In this document: piece by piece, positions 26,401 through 33,872 of the stretch
Numbering within the stretch: position 1 is the stretch's first letter
Layout: every line of letters starts with the position of its first letter
Assembly: GCF_027947595.1 (NCBI RefSeq)
Contig: NZ_CP116257.1
Span: 2,604,001-2,668,000, forward strand
From: Streptomyces lienomycini
GTDB lineage: Bacteria; Actinomycetota; Actinomycetes; Streptomycetales; Streptomycetaceae
Direction of reading: 5' to 3'
DNA: 64,000 nucleotides
Program-made: the position numbers and the translations under genes
Notes under the pieces: generated by a model
What the model was told of the DNA's origin: nothing
Seen by the model: only the letters and a program-made list of their open reading frames with translations
The model's database searches: none

Positions 26401-26550
26401 GCGCAGCCACGTCTGCCACCGCACCTCACCATCCGGGGCGTCGTCGGCGAGGTCCGGCCACGCGGGAAGCGGCACCTTCGAGTAATGGGCGGCGCGCACC
26501 AGCGCAGCGTCCGCGCACCGGTACAGCGGGCCGTCCTTCCGGGAATCCAT
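23458..26550 (-). CDS. lanB: Lantibiotic dehydratase, class I LanB
   Basis: About 1030 aa from ATG 26550, which has GGGAGGG upstream. It has the Lant_dehydr_N region (PLYRCADAALVRAA; RYLLRMTGRATPNGLFAGVA) that transfers glutamate from glutamyl-tRNA to Ser/Thr. A C-terminal SpaB_C-type domain follows (WWYMRYRDPCWHLRLRI; FATSYPETGRWG), which eliminates it to give Dha/Dhb. Full length is normal for LanB. It lies downstream of the precursor genes after an 83-bp gap containing a strong hairpin, and is coupled to lanC. Confidence 0.93.
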   Translation of the reverse strand: MDSRKDGPLYRCADAALVRAAHYSKVPLPAWPDLADDAPDGEVRWQTWLRDVWSLSEAAEAIEQGSPLLAQQVQALCSVASPETRQLRRAVVSVMRYLLRMTGRATPNGLFAGVAPASFGERPGWSWGEWHQPVIRADGDWIADLIARLEAHPEVLRHLHVMANNTVFVRGDRLIVPYPPRSRRTEGSPAAEVSVRYTNAVRIAVDAAASPVPVHTLVELMRTEYPDVPADRVEGLVSSLVERGVLISSLHAPSAALDALDHLVEQAKAAGAPSAADLVADLRAVRDAIAQHNQVLAPADGQRLRTALRQKMTALSTVKAQPLTLDLRMDCSLTLPPQVAREAEKAATVLARLSAYPFGTPAWKDFHNRFFERYGINSLVPVRDLVDPDVGLGFPAGYRDAEPEQREALTTREQRLLSLAQAAVLDGRDEISLDEDLIRTLTVGDRDAPQVPAHTELRFQIRATSQEALEKGDFVLHGIAPSRGIGTTIGRSLGLLTPEDQARAAAMLEKLPVNAPGSVPTQVSFTPLDRGDTNVTRVAELLPAVISLAEHRPVDERTVTLDDLAVGCDRRRLYLVSLSRACLLDPMTLHALDLRGHTPPLARFLAEISRSQTAVLSIFPWASATALPYLPRVRYGRAIFSPARWRLDRSELPDRRAPWKEWHKAADEWRTRRRVPDEVSLAEEDQLLPLDLSERAHLALLRAHLVTHESALLTEAESDGGWFDGRAHEVIAPMTAVRPPQWPTVPPVTADQLITREHGHLPGAAFWLLVKLYGHVDRQPEILADHLPALLGQWDEPPTWWYMRYRDPCWHLRLRIAVPSEQDLALTARRVSSWANGLRRAGLLTDMQFATSYPETGRWGAGPLMSLAEDVFAADSRALAVQFAQRTRPHRQVLAAANFVSLAAAFTGGTAAGMDWLITHGRIIDPRPLDRTVRGQAVRLADPTDGWAALRAVPGGAAVARAWSGRDAALACYRQKLDASGGGIDPDLVLDSLLHAHHIRAAGIDKDDERMCIRLAHAAAMAWTHRGDHQ

Positions 26551-26579
26551 GCACCCTCCCTGGTTGTGGCGCGTTGGGG

Positions 26580-26616
26580 TGCCAGCCCGCGCGGCACAAG
26601 GCCGCACGGGCTGGCA
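26580..26616 (-). terminator. Hairpin between precursor genes and lanB
   Basis: TGCCAGCCCG-C-GCGGC and GCCGC-A-CGGGCTGGCA can pair into a 16-bp stem with one mismatch and a 5-nt loop. No U-run follows, as is common in Streptomyces. It sits 18 bp after the first precursor stop. It probably acts as partial terminator or RNA stabiliser, keeping precursor transcripts more abundant than enzyme transcripts. Confidence 0.65.
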
Positions 26617-26633
26617 GATTGGCGCGCTCGGCG

Positions 26634-26813
26634 TCAGGCCACGTTGGTGGCGCAGGACCCCTGGCAGCTCGGCTTGCAGCCGTCGTCCGTCAGGTTGATC
26701 ACCGTGGCGGAGCCGTCGCCGGACTCCAGGACGCTGATGTCCAGGTCGAACGCATCACCCTCCGCCGTGGCGGCCGGGGACTGCGCCTGGCCCTTGATCG
26801 TGTTCGCGTTCAT
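26634..26813 (-). CDS. FxLD family lanthipeptide precursor 1
   Basis: This 59-aa precursor has a leader with the defining motif FDLDISVLES (residues 22-31). The core region runs DGSATVINLTDDGC then KPSCQGSCATNVA. The core has three Cys and Ser/Thr partners for lanthionine rings, and an Asp-Gly before the first Cys. ATG 26813 has GGGAGAAA upstream. It is the precursor nearest lanB. Its core closely matches precursor 2, so the two likely give related products. Confidence 0.85.
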   Translation of the reverse strand: MNANTIKGQAQSPAATAEGDAFDLDISVLESGDGSATVINLTDDGCKPSCQGSCATNVA

Positions 26814-26850
26814 GCAGGTTTCTCCCTACTCGTCGTGCGGTGGAAAATGA

Positions 26851-26982
26851 TCAGGCCACGTTGGTGGCGCACGGGCTGGAGCAGGTGCTGCCGCAGCCGT
26901 CGTCGGTGAGGTTGATCAGCGTGGCGGAGCCGTCGTCGGACTCCAGGACGCTGATGTCGAGGTCGAATTCGTCGTTCTGCAT
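26851..26982 (-). CDS. FxLD family lanthipeptide precursor 2
   Basis: This 43-aa precursor has an unusually short leader, starting MQNDEFDLDISVLES. The core DGSATLINLTDDGC then GSTCSSPCATNVA has three Cys. ATG 26982 is preceded by GGAGG at ideal spacing. Compared with precursor 1 it lacks the 16 residues before FDLD, so recognition elements must lie within FDLDISVLES and the core. The two genes are 37 bp apart and read in the same direction. Confidence 0.85.
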   Translation of the reverse strand: MQNDEFDLDISVLESDDGSATLINLTDDGCGSTCSSPCATNVA

Positions 26983-27089
26983 GTGCTGATTCCTCCGTTG
27001 CCGTGCGCGGCTCCGATTGAGCCGCGAGGGGACGTGCCGCGTTGGCGGCGCCGGCGCGACATGGGCGTCGTGCCGGTGGTCTGGTGCGG

Positions 27090-27269
27090 TCAGGAGCCGC
27101 TGGAGATGCAGGCGTTGCCACCGCAGGTCGAGCCGCAGCCGCCGTCGGAGGCGATACCCGCCCCGACCGTGCCACCCGATTCGATGACGCTGATGTCGAG
27201 GTCGAACGGGTCCTGCGCGGCAGAGGCCGAGACGGTCCTCACGCGCTGGTCGGTCACCCTGGGAGTCAC
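27090..27269 (-). CDS. FxLD family lanthipeptide precursor 3
   Basis: This 59-aa precursor starts at GTG 27269, with AGGAGGG 5 bp upstream. The leader motif is FDLDISVIES (residues 22-31). The core GGTVGAGIASDGGC then GSTCGGNACISSGS has three Cys, but differs from the other two outside the Cys region. SDGGC keeps the Asp-Gly before the first Cys. It is the most upstream precursor and probably the first gene of the cluster transcript. Confidence 0.85.
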   Translation of the reverse strand: MTPRVTDQRVRTVSASAAQDPFDLDISVIESGGTVGAGIASDGGCGSTCGGNACISSGS

Positions 27270-27472
27270 GGGAACCCTCCTGGTCGATGTGGTGGAACTC
27301 TTCGATTCGGTGTGTTGCTGTACGGCTGGCTCTGTCCGATAGACGGCAGTGGTGTGCCCTGCGCCGCTCGGGCCTCCTCGGCTACCTCGCCAGACACGAG
27401 AACTGCTGTCCGGCTGAAGAATTGGGGACGGACACGGAGCCCGAAGAAGGGTGACGGGACCGAGATACGCCG

Positions 27473-27940
27473 TCAGGCAGCTGGGCGCTGCGCCTGCGGG
27501 CGATTCTTGGCGGCCTGGTCCAGCACCCGGGTGAAGTGCTCGGCCTGCTCATCGCCCTCGGCCTCCTCGGCACGGAGGCCGCCGAACCGCTTCCAATAAC
27601 GCTGGCAGGCATCGCTCTCCATCAGCTTCGCGGCGTGCCATGGCAGGTGTCCGGTACGGATGAAGCCGAGGCGGTCGCGGACGCTGAGCATGCAGATGAG
27701 CCGGTTGGCCGCGAGCAGCTGCATGTACTCCTCGACGTCCAGGTCCTCGGGAGCCGAGAGCTTGGCGAGGTCGGGGCTGGTGGACACCTGGGCCAGCCAG
27801 TCGAGCTGGTTGCCGGTGAGGAACACCTCGTTACGCTCGGCCTGGTGCCGTGCGTCTTGCCTGAGCCGGGTGGCTCCGACCACGGCGGTGGTGAGGGAGA
27901 CGGCAGCACCGGCGGCGAGGACGGCGGTGGTGAGCTTCAT
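27473..27940 (-). CDS. Hypothetical protein with N-terminal hydrophobic segment (DUF6082-like)
   Basis: This 155-aa protein begins with a signal-anchor-like segment, LTTAVLAAGAAVSLTTAVVG. A helical domain follows, NQLDWLAQVSTSPDLAKL, then EEYMQLLAANRLICMLSVRD and RYWKRFGG. This pattern resembles Streptomyces proteins annotated as DUF6082, whose function is unknown. It is upstream of and co-oriented with the precursor genes, with about 200 bp between. That gap probably holds the precursor promoter. A link to lanthipeptide production is not shown by the sequence. Confidence 0.6.
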   Translation of the reverse strand: MKLTTAVLAAGAAVSLTTAVVGATRLRQDARHQAERNEVFLTGNQLDWLAQVSTSPDLAKLSAPEDLDVEEYMQLLAANRLICMLSVRDRLGFIRTGHLPWHAAKLMESDACQRYWKRFGGLRAEEAEGDEQAEHFTRVLDQAAKNRPQAQRPAA

Positions 27941-28014
27941 CGGTCAAGGAACCTTTCCCAGAGCAGATTTGCGGCAGGTGGGCTGGCGGACGGAGAACCC
28001 GGGGTTCTGCTGGT

Positions 28015-28425
28015 TCACGCGGCCCCCGCGAGGAGGACGGTCGGGGTTTCGTCGGCGGAGCTGTCCGGTGTGTAGCGGCGGCACACCGCATTGAGAGCGA
28101 CGGCAAGGGGCGGCAGACCCACGGTGGCTCTGCGTGCGTCGACGGACCCAGGGGCGCGCAGCGGGCACAGCTCGATCCCATCGGTGCTCAGCAGGAACTG
28201 GGTGCCGTACTCCTGGGCGCTTCCACTGGTGACGAGGGCGCGATCGTGCAGGTGAGCCCAGTGCTGGACGAGTGCGTCGCCAGCCTGGACAGCGCGTCCG
28301 AGCAGGGTGGTGGCGGCGCGTTGAAGGGCGTAATTGTCGTCGCTGTGCAGGGCGATGCTCCAGGCGGCGCGGGCGCCGTCGGGGCCGACGAGGCGATGGC
28401 CGGGCCAATCATGGTCGGCCAGGAT
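28015..28425 (-). pseudogene. DUF6624-like protein, C-terminal fragment cut by IS256
   Basis: An open frame without start enters from the IS256-type element and reads ILADHDWPGHRLVGPDGA, then AAWSIALHSD, EYGTQFLLSTDGIELCPLRA and VDARRATVGLPPLA before TGA 28015. This order is that of DUF6624 family proteins found across actinomycetes. The N-terminal third is missing. On the other side of the IS lies a different broken gene, so the missing part is not across the element. Confidence 0.6.
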
Positions 28426-28426
28426 G

Positions 28427-29800
28427 GGGTCTGTACAGCGAGTGGTGTAACTCGTGGGGTGGTAGTTACAGTTGGGCCGCGGTGAGACGGCCGTCGAAGG
28501 TGATGTCGAAAGCCTGGAGAGCCGGCTTCCATCGCCTGGTCCAACGCTTCGCTCCGGTCCCGGTCGGGTCCAGGCTCATTACTGCGAGGTAGACGCACTT
28601 CAGGGCGGCCTGTTCCGTGGGGAAGTGTCCGCGAGCACGGACGGCCTTGCGGATTCGGGCGTTCACGGACTCGATCGCGTTGGTCGTGCACACGATCCGG
28701 CGGATCTCGACGTCGAACTGAAGGAAGGGCACGAACTCCGCCCAGGCCCGCTCCCACAGCCGGACGATGGCCGGGTACTTCGCACCCCATTCCTCCGAGA
28801 ACTCCAGGAACCTTTCCGTGGCGGCATCCTCCGTGGGCGCGGTGTAGACCGGCCGGAGAGCCTTAGCGATCTTCTCCCAGTCCTGCCGGCCCGCGTATTT
28901 GAAGCTGTTACGAAGCAGGTGAACCACGCAGGTCTGCACGATCGTCGCAGGCCAGACGGTGTTCACCGCGTCGGGGAGTCCGGTCAGCCCATCGCAGACA
29001 AGCATCAGGACGTCGCGCACGCCCCGGTTCTTGATCTCGGTGAGGACCTGGAGCCAGTATTTGGCTCCCTCGCCGCCATCGCCAACCCATAGCCCCAGGA
29101 TGTCCCGGGTCCCCTCGGCGGTCACGGCCAATGCCATGTAGACCGGGCGATTGGCAACCTGCCCATCCCTGACCTTGACGTGCACACAGTCGATGAAGAC
29201 GACCGGATACACCGCGTCCAGCGGCCGGTTCTGCCATTCCACCATGCCCGCGACCACACTGTCGGTGATCGTGGAGATGGTCGACTTCGACACCTCGGTC
29301 CCGTACACCTGGGCCAGGTGCGCGGAGATCTCACCGTGCGTGAGACCCTTTGCCGACAGTGACAGCACCATCTCGTCGATCCCACCCAGACGCCGCTGTC
29401 GCTTCTTGACCAGCATCGGCTCGAAGGACCCCGCCCGGTCCCGCGGGACGGAGATCCCGACCGGGCCGACCTCGGTGGCCACAGTCTTGGACCGGTGGCC
29501 GTTGCGGTAGTTCTCCCGCCCGCCCTCGGCCCGCTCACCGTGCTCATGACCCAGGTGATCAGTCAGCTCACCTTCCAGCGCCGACTCCAGCACCCGCTTG
29601 GTCAGCTGCTGCAGCAGGCCGCCCTCACCGGTCAGCTTCAACCCGTCGGCCTGAGCTCGGGTCACCAGCTGACCGATCAGCTCGTCATCCACGGCGGCCG
29701 CCAGCTCGCCGACGCCACTCTCGGTACCGGTCTCACGCATCACGTCAGTCATCAACTTCCGCTTCTTGCTCGGGAGTTACACCGGTTACCGTACAGACCC
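28427..29800 (-). mobile_element. IS256-family insertion sequence
   Basis: The element is 1,374 bp. Its ends are imperfect inverted repeats. The left end reads GGGTCTGTACAGCGAGTGGT and the right end, reverse-complemented, reads GGGTCTGTACGGTAACCGGT. Both continue with GTAACTC. One transposase gene fills the interior. The bases outside the two ends differ, so no target duplication is visible. Confidence 0.85.
28466..29755 (-). CDS. IS256-family (mutator-like) transposase
   Basis: This 429-aa full-length transposase has the catalytic DDE residues in FIDCVHVKVRDG, VCDGLTGLPDAV and NAIESVNARIRK. The N-terminal helical region contains RENYRNGHRSKTV, typical of the family. No frameshift is seen, so it may be active. 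Start ATG 29755, with an overlapping ATG at 29752. It sits inside matching inverted repeats. Confidence 0.92.
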   Translation of the reverse strand: MMTDVMRETGTESGVGELAAAVDDELIGQLVTRAQADGLKLTGEGGLLQQLTKRVLESALEGELTDHLGHEHGERAEGGRENYRNGHRSKTVATEVGPVGISVPRDRAGSFEPMLVKKRQRRLGGIDEMVLSLSAKGLTHGEISAHLAQVYGTEVSKSTISTITDSVVAGMVEWQNRPLDAVYPVVFIDCVHVKVRDGQVANRPVYMALAVTAEGTRDILGLWVGDGGEGAKYWLQVLTEIKNRGVRDVLMLVCDGLTGLPDAVNTVWPATIVQTCVVHLLRNSFKYAGRQDWEKIAKALRPVYTAPTEDAATERFLEFSEEWGAKYPAIVRLWERAWAEFVPFLQFDVEIRRIVCTTNAIESVNARIRKAVRARGHFPTEQAALKCVYLAVMSLDPTGTGAKRWTRRWKPALQAFDITFDGRLTAAQL

Positions 29801-30166
29801 GCGACCGCCCTCGTCGTCGTCGCCTGCCGGGACGGGGGCTGGGGGCCAGGGGTGCGGGTCACTGACGCACAGGAAGACTCCGTCGGGGGTCCGGGTGAGG
29901 ACGACCTTCACTGGAACCGAGGACTCATCCTCCTTGCGGGCGTGCTGGAAGGCGTTCGTCAGTAGCTCGGACGCAGTGAGAGTGACCCTCCAGTCGAGTT
30001 CGGTCAGGCCCCACAGACGGAGGCACGCACTGACGAGGCCACGCATGCCCGAGACGGCAGCGGCAGTCAGAGTGACGTCGATTTCGCATGCTCCGGAACG
30101 CGTCCGGACCGCAGCGCTTGTGCCGTCCGTAAGGGGCTGTTGAGCCTCCATCAGGTCTGCCTTCAC
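29801..30166 (-). pseudogene. GHKL ATPase-domain protein truncated by IS256
   Basis: From GTG 30166 (GAGGGA upstream) the frame reads ITLTAAAVSGMRG-like anti-sigma features. It has WRVTLTASELLTNAFQHARK (the N-box of histidine-kinase-like ATPases, RsbW type) and VFLCVSDPHPW (start of the G1 box DPxP). It then meets the IS end at 29800, with the rest of the ATP-binding site missing. Such small ATPases regulate sigma factors or partner the XRE regulator that lies divergently next door. Confidence 0.65.
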
Positions 30167-30324
30167 GGGGAGTCCCTCGTTCGACGAAATCTCTCCAACC
30201 GGCGCCGGATGCGGTGTGTACTGGGGCGGCGGCCGTGAGCAACCATTGAGCCAGGCCGACAGAACCGCGTGTAGATCTTGATACGGAAACCTCGATCTTC
30301 CGTTTCGCGAGCGAGGAACAGCCC

Positions 30325-31728
30325 ATGCCAAGACCCGAGAAGCAATTGACTCCGGACGCGTCCCCGCGTGACTGGTTCGGCCATGAACTGCGGACCTGGC
30401 GTAAGAAGCGCGGCCCTCTCACGCACGCCGAGTTGGGCACGAATGTGCAGGTCAGCGGTTCACTCATTGAGAAGATCGAGAAGGGGACTGCTACCTGTTC
30501 GAAAGACTTGGCTGAGCGCTTGGACGAGGTCCTGCAGACGGGGGGAGTCCTCACCCGGGCGTGGGGGATGGTGTTCGGGCAAACGGAAAAAGCCCGTCCT
30601 GAAACGGAAAGTGCACCCCCTCGCAGGGCGGAGGTGCCGGTTCAGGTCCATGAAGGCCGCATCCTGGGCAGAGGTAGTACAACACCTCCAAGCGGGAGCC
30701 CTGCCTCTGTGGACCGTCGCGCCTTCCTCGCCACGAGCGGCCTTGCCGCCATCGCCCCCATAGACCTCGTCCACCTCGTGACCCCAGCAGCCCCCCGGGA
30801 GATCCCGACTCAGATCCGCCCCCGCGAGATCAGGCAGGTGAAGTCGCTGGCCGATGTCATCCATCGCCAGGACAACGAGTACGGAGGCGGCGGCGCGGTG
30901 CGTGAACTCGCCCGCGGCGCCATCATGTGGGGAGCCTTCCTGCTGCCGGTGCCCTGCCCCGAGCCCCTGCGGCCTGAACTCCTGGCCTCTGTGGCTCGGT
31001 TAGGGATTGTCGTCGGCGCCTCGCAGTTCGACGCGTACGCTCACGACGATGCCCGAGTCAGCTTCCGGCTAGCCGCTGAGTGCGCGGAAGAAGCCGGTGA
31101 GTGGCATCTGCGCGCCAAGACGTACTCGTTCATGGCCCGGCAGGAAATCTGGATCGGAGATCCGGATACTGGCCTAACCCACGCAGAGAAGGGGTTGGTG
31201 CGCTCCGACCGACTCACCGCGACCGAGCGTGCCATGCTGCACACGGCACGCGCCCGTGCCTTCGGCAAGATGCACGACGTAGCCAACACCCTGCGCGCGG
31301 TCGGAGAGGCCGACGCCGCGTTCGAACACTCGGACCCGGTACAGGATCCGCCGTGGATGGCCTACTACGACTACGCCCAGCACCACGGCGACACCGCCCA
31401 CGCGCTGTTCGACCTCGCGGTCCACGCGGACCACGACCCCGGGCAGGCGGCCCGCCGCTTCGAGATCGCGGTCAAAGGACACGGCAACGCCTTCGCCCGC
31501 TCGCGCGCCATCTCCGAGACAAAACTCGCTTCCCTGGTCATGGCCAAAGGCGATGATCCGCGGCACGCGGTCGTACTCGGCCACCGAGCGCTGGATGACG
31601 TCGGCAAGCTGACTTCCTGCCGGGCCGCCGAGGACCTGCGGGAACTCGCCCGGTTCGCAGGCCGACACCGGAGCCTCCCCGAGGCCAGCGACCTGCGCGA
31701 GCGCATCGCAGCTACGGTGCAGGCGTGA
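30325..31728 (+). CDS. XRE-family regulator with helical-repeat C-terminus
   Basis: This 467-aa protein has an N-terminal helix-turn-helix (LRTWRKKRGPLTHAELGTNV then SGSLIEKIEKG). A linker with SVDRRAFLATSGLAAIAPID follows. The helical (TPR-like) domain spans residues 180-460 (KTYSFMARQEIWIGDPDTGL; ARARAFGKMHDVANTLRAVG). It is a common Streptomyces regulator type. It diverges from the truncated GHKL ATPase and overlaps the following phosphotransferase gene by GTGA. This suggests the pair acts together. Confidence 0.8.
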   Translation: MPRPEKQLTPDASPRDWFGHELRTWRKKRGPLTHAELGTNVQVSGSLIEKIEKGTATCSKDLAERLDEVLQTGGVLTRAWGMVFGQTEKARPETESAPPRRAEVPVQVHEGRILGRGSTTPPSGSPASVDRRAFLATSGLAAIAPIDLVHLVTPAAPREIPTQIRPREIRQVKSLADVIHRQDNEYGGGGAVRELARGAIMWGAFLLPVPCPEPLRPELLASVARLGIVVGASQFDAYAHDDARVSFRLAAECAEEAGEWHLRAKTYSFMARQEIWIGDPDTGLTHAEKGLVRSDRLTATERAMLHTARARAFGKMHDVANTLRAVGEADAAFEHSDPVQDPPWMAYYDYAQHHGDTAHALFDLAVHADHDPGQAARRFEIAVKGHGNAFARSRAISETKLASLVMAKGDDPRHAVVLGHRALDDVGKLTSCRAAEDLRELARFAGRHRSLPEASDLRERIAATVQA

Positions 31729-32606
31729 CTACTTCGCCCACGCCCACCCAAGCCGTACTTAAGGAGGCGTGCCTCGCCGCCGGCCTCGACGCGACCAACG
31801 CCCAACCGATACGGATCGCCGAGAACGCCATTTGGCGTCTGCCCGGGGGCACGGTGGTGCGTATCGCCCGCCCTGGCCAGTCCGCCGCCGCAACACGCGA
31901 GGTTCAGGTCGCCCGCTGGCTGGCCACCCAGGGCGTGCCCGCCGTACGCGCCCTTGGCCTGCGGCAGCCGGTAATAGCCAGCGGGCACCCTGTGACGTTC
32001 TGGCAAGAGCTGCCGCCACACGAAATCGGGACCATCACCGACGTCGTCGTGCTCCTCAAGCAACTGCACGCCCTGCCGATACCAGACCTGCCACTGGGTG
32101 AGCTGGACCCGTTCGTCCGGCTCGTTGAGCGCATCGACGCAGCGAGTACGACTTCTGCCGATGACCGGTTGTGGCTGAAGGGCCGGCTTAAAGATCTCAA
32201 GCAGCAATGGGCTTCGAGGCCCAAGGGTCGGCCGGAGTGTGTAATCCACGGGGATGCATGGGTCGGCAACGTGGCGCGTACGGAGGCCGGCCCGATGTTG
32301 CTCGACTTCGAGCGCTCTTCGTTCGGTCCCCCGGAGTGGGATCTCGTGTCGACCGCAGTGAAGCTCACCACTACCGGCGCAGTATCTGCCGAGGAATACG
32401 CAGCATTCTGCGAGACCTACGGCGTTGACGTTACGAAGTGGGAAGGGTATGAAATCCTGGCTGGCGCACGCGAGTTGCGTATGGTGACGTACGCCGCGCA
32501 GCATGCAGCCAGCCGCCCTGAATGGCGACGCGAGGCGCAATACCGCATTGACTGCTTGCGCGGCCGGGCCGGGGTGCCGCCGTGGCGATGGAAGGGGATC
32601 ATGTAG
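31725..32606 (+). CDS. Aminoglycoside phosphotransferase-family kinase
   Basis: This 293-aa protein has an APH-type fold. The catalytic loop VIHGDAWVGN carries the HGDxxxxN motif, and MLLDFERSSFGPPEWDL holds the metal-binding Asp. The N-lobe has IWRLPGGTVVRIARP. Start GTG 31725 overlaps the regulator stop (GTGA). Most chromosomal members phosphorylate small metabolites rather than aminoglycosides, so resistance should not be assumed. Confidence 0.8.
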   Translation: MTTSPTPTQAVLKEACLAAGLDATNAQPIRIAENAIWRLPGGTVVRIARPGQSAAATREVQVARWLATQGVPAVRALGLRQPVIASGHPVTFWQELPPHEIGTITDVVVLLKQLHALPIPDLPLGELDPFVRLVERIDAASTTSADDRLWLKGRLKDLKQQWASRPKGRPECVIHGDAWVGNVARTEAGPMLLDFERSSFGPPEWDLVSTAVKLTTTGAVSAEEYAAFCETYGVDVTKWEGYEILAGARELRMVTYAAQHAASRPEWRREAQYRIDCLRGRAGVPPWRWKGIM

Positions 32607-32681
32607 CCCACTACCAGTGACTCACGAGTGCAACTCGTCTTATAGGTGGCTTTACCCAGTTTAGATGCAATGCCTGATCCG

Positions 32682-32831
32682 TCAATCTGACTCGGTGTCG
32701 CGATGCTTCCGAATTGCCAAAGTGACGTATTCGCCGACGGCAGACAAGAAATGCCGCAGAAAGACTGGATAGCTGTGCGAGGGCATGTCAACGTACAACG
32801 TCCCGTGGAAATCCAGGCCAGATGGTGCCAC
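32682..32831 (-). CDS. Small hypothetical ORF, 49 aa
   Basis: The GTG 32831 frame reads APSGLDFHGTLYVDMPSHSY, then PVFLRHFLSAVGEYVTLAIR, ending KHRDTESD. It looks like a real protein end, with an amphipathic helix and balanced composition. GAGGAGC lies close upstream. It may be a small protein or a remnant. I do not recognise the family. Confidence 0.35.
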   Translation of the reverse strand: MAPSGLDFHGTLYVDMPSHSYPVFLRHFLSAVGEYVTLAIRKHRDTESD

Positions 32832-32849
32832 CGCTCCTCAGCGCTCACT

Positions 32850-33558
32850 TCCCCCTAAACCGGTTGGGGTGGGCGTCGCGAGGGTTGGCCAGCTAGCGCA
32901 ACTCACCTTGGGAGGCTCGTCCGTCTGCTTCTGTTAATCTCATCTACTCGCTTCACTTCGCCCTCGGTGGCTGAACGACTGGGCGCGGCCAAACGGCCGG
33001 TGACTACCCTGCGGTCTCCACGGGGCTCTGTGTTTCCGTCTGCGCGGCCGGACGTTTCGGTGAGGATCTCCTGTAGCGAGCTACCGCGACGATCGTGTCG
33101 TCAATGCGCACGTGCCACGCCATCCGGGTGCAACAACCCGGTGGCCCGGGCCCCCAAGATCCCTGAGCGCCGCGGCACGGTGAATCTGGACCGGCTTACG
33201 GCCGCCTCGGGCAGCGCGCCCGCAGCCCTTAGCTCGTACGTACTTCCCCTGTCGGCAGGAAGGTCAAGCAGACATCGGGCGCGTGACGGTCGGGCAACAT
33301 AGCCGACGATCGCCGGTTAGCCAAACCGGCGATTGCCGCGACCATTGAGACGTTCGCCTTTCGACTGCGCTTGGCGGTGGAGTCGTGGCGGACGCGGGCA
33401 GCTTCGCGATGGCAAGAGGAGGCGCGGGGCAGTTCTGCTGCGGCGTCTTGCCGTAGGCAGCGTGCGCCGCCGACAGGTGGCCGTCCTGGCGCACTCCGCG
33501 CGAGGTGATGCTGCCATGCCTCTGTCGCTCCTCGCTCTCCCAGCAAGGAAACCCTGCC
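32850..33558. other. Intergenic region before the excisionase/integrase genes
   Basis: About 700 bp without a convincing gene. Coding bias is poor in all frames and I found no tRNA cloverleaf. If the integrase downstream drove a plasmid-like element, this stretch may hold its remaining replication or transfer control sequence, but nothing specific is visible. Confidence 0.4.
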
Positions 33559-33858
33559 ATGCACCGATCGGCGATACCGCCTGCCCCCACGACTTCCTCC
33601 GTAGCAGTACGTACGGCCTTCCTGACCGTGCAAGACGCCGCTGAATACCTCGGCCTCTCACACCACACCCTCTACGTCTGGCGCCACCGCCGTCAGGGAC
33701 CGCCGAGCTTCCGCATGGGCCCCCGCGGTCGCGTCATGTACCGAGTGGAAGCCCTCGATGCCTGGGTCCGCGAACAGGAGCAGGCCGACTCCCGCTCCAA
33801 CTTGGCCCTGAACCCGCTGAGCGCAGATCCACAGCAACGCATCCGCCCCAGCGCCTGA
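33559..33858 (+). CDS. xis: Excisionase-like HTH protein
   Basis: This 99-aa protein has a MerR/excisionase-type winged helix: FLTVQDAAEYLGLSHHTLYV, then WRHRRQGPPSFRMGPRGRVM and YRVEALDAWV. These small proteins sit directly before the integrase in actinomycete integrative elements and guide excision. ATG 33559 was chosen for the AAGGAA before it. The integrase frame opens 14 bp after its stop. Confidence 0.8.
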   Translation: MHRSAIPPAPTTSSVAVRTAFLTVQDAAEYLGLSHHTLYVWRHRRQGPPSFRMGPRGRVMYRVEALDAWVREQEQADSRSNLALNPLSADPQQRIRPSA

Positions 33859-33872
33859 CGTTCCGTCCGTCA

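Noticed and set aside
32850..33558. tRNA gene serving as the integrase attachment site
   Set aside because: No cloverleaf-like arrangement or conserved T-loop sequence could be found here or at the integrase 3' end.
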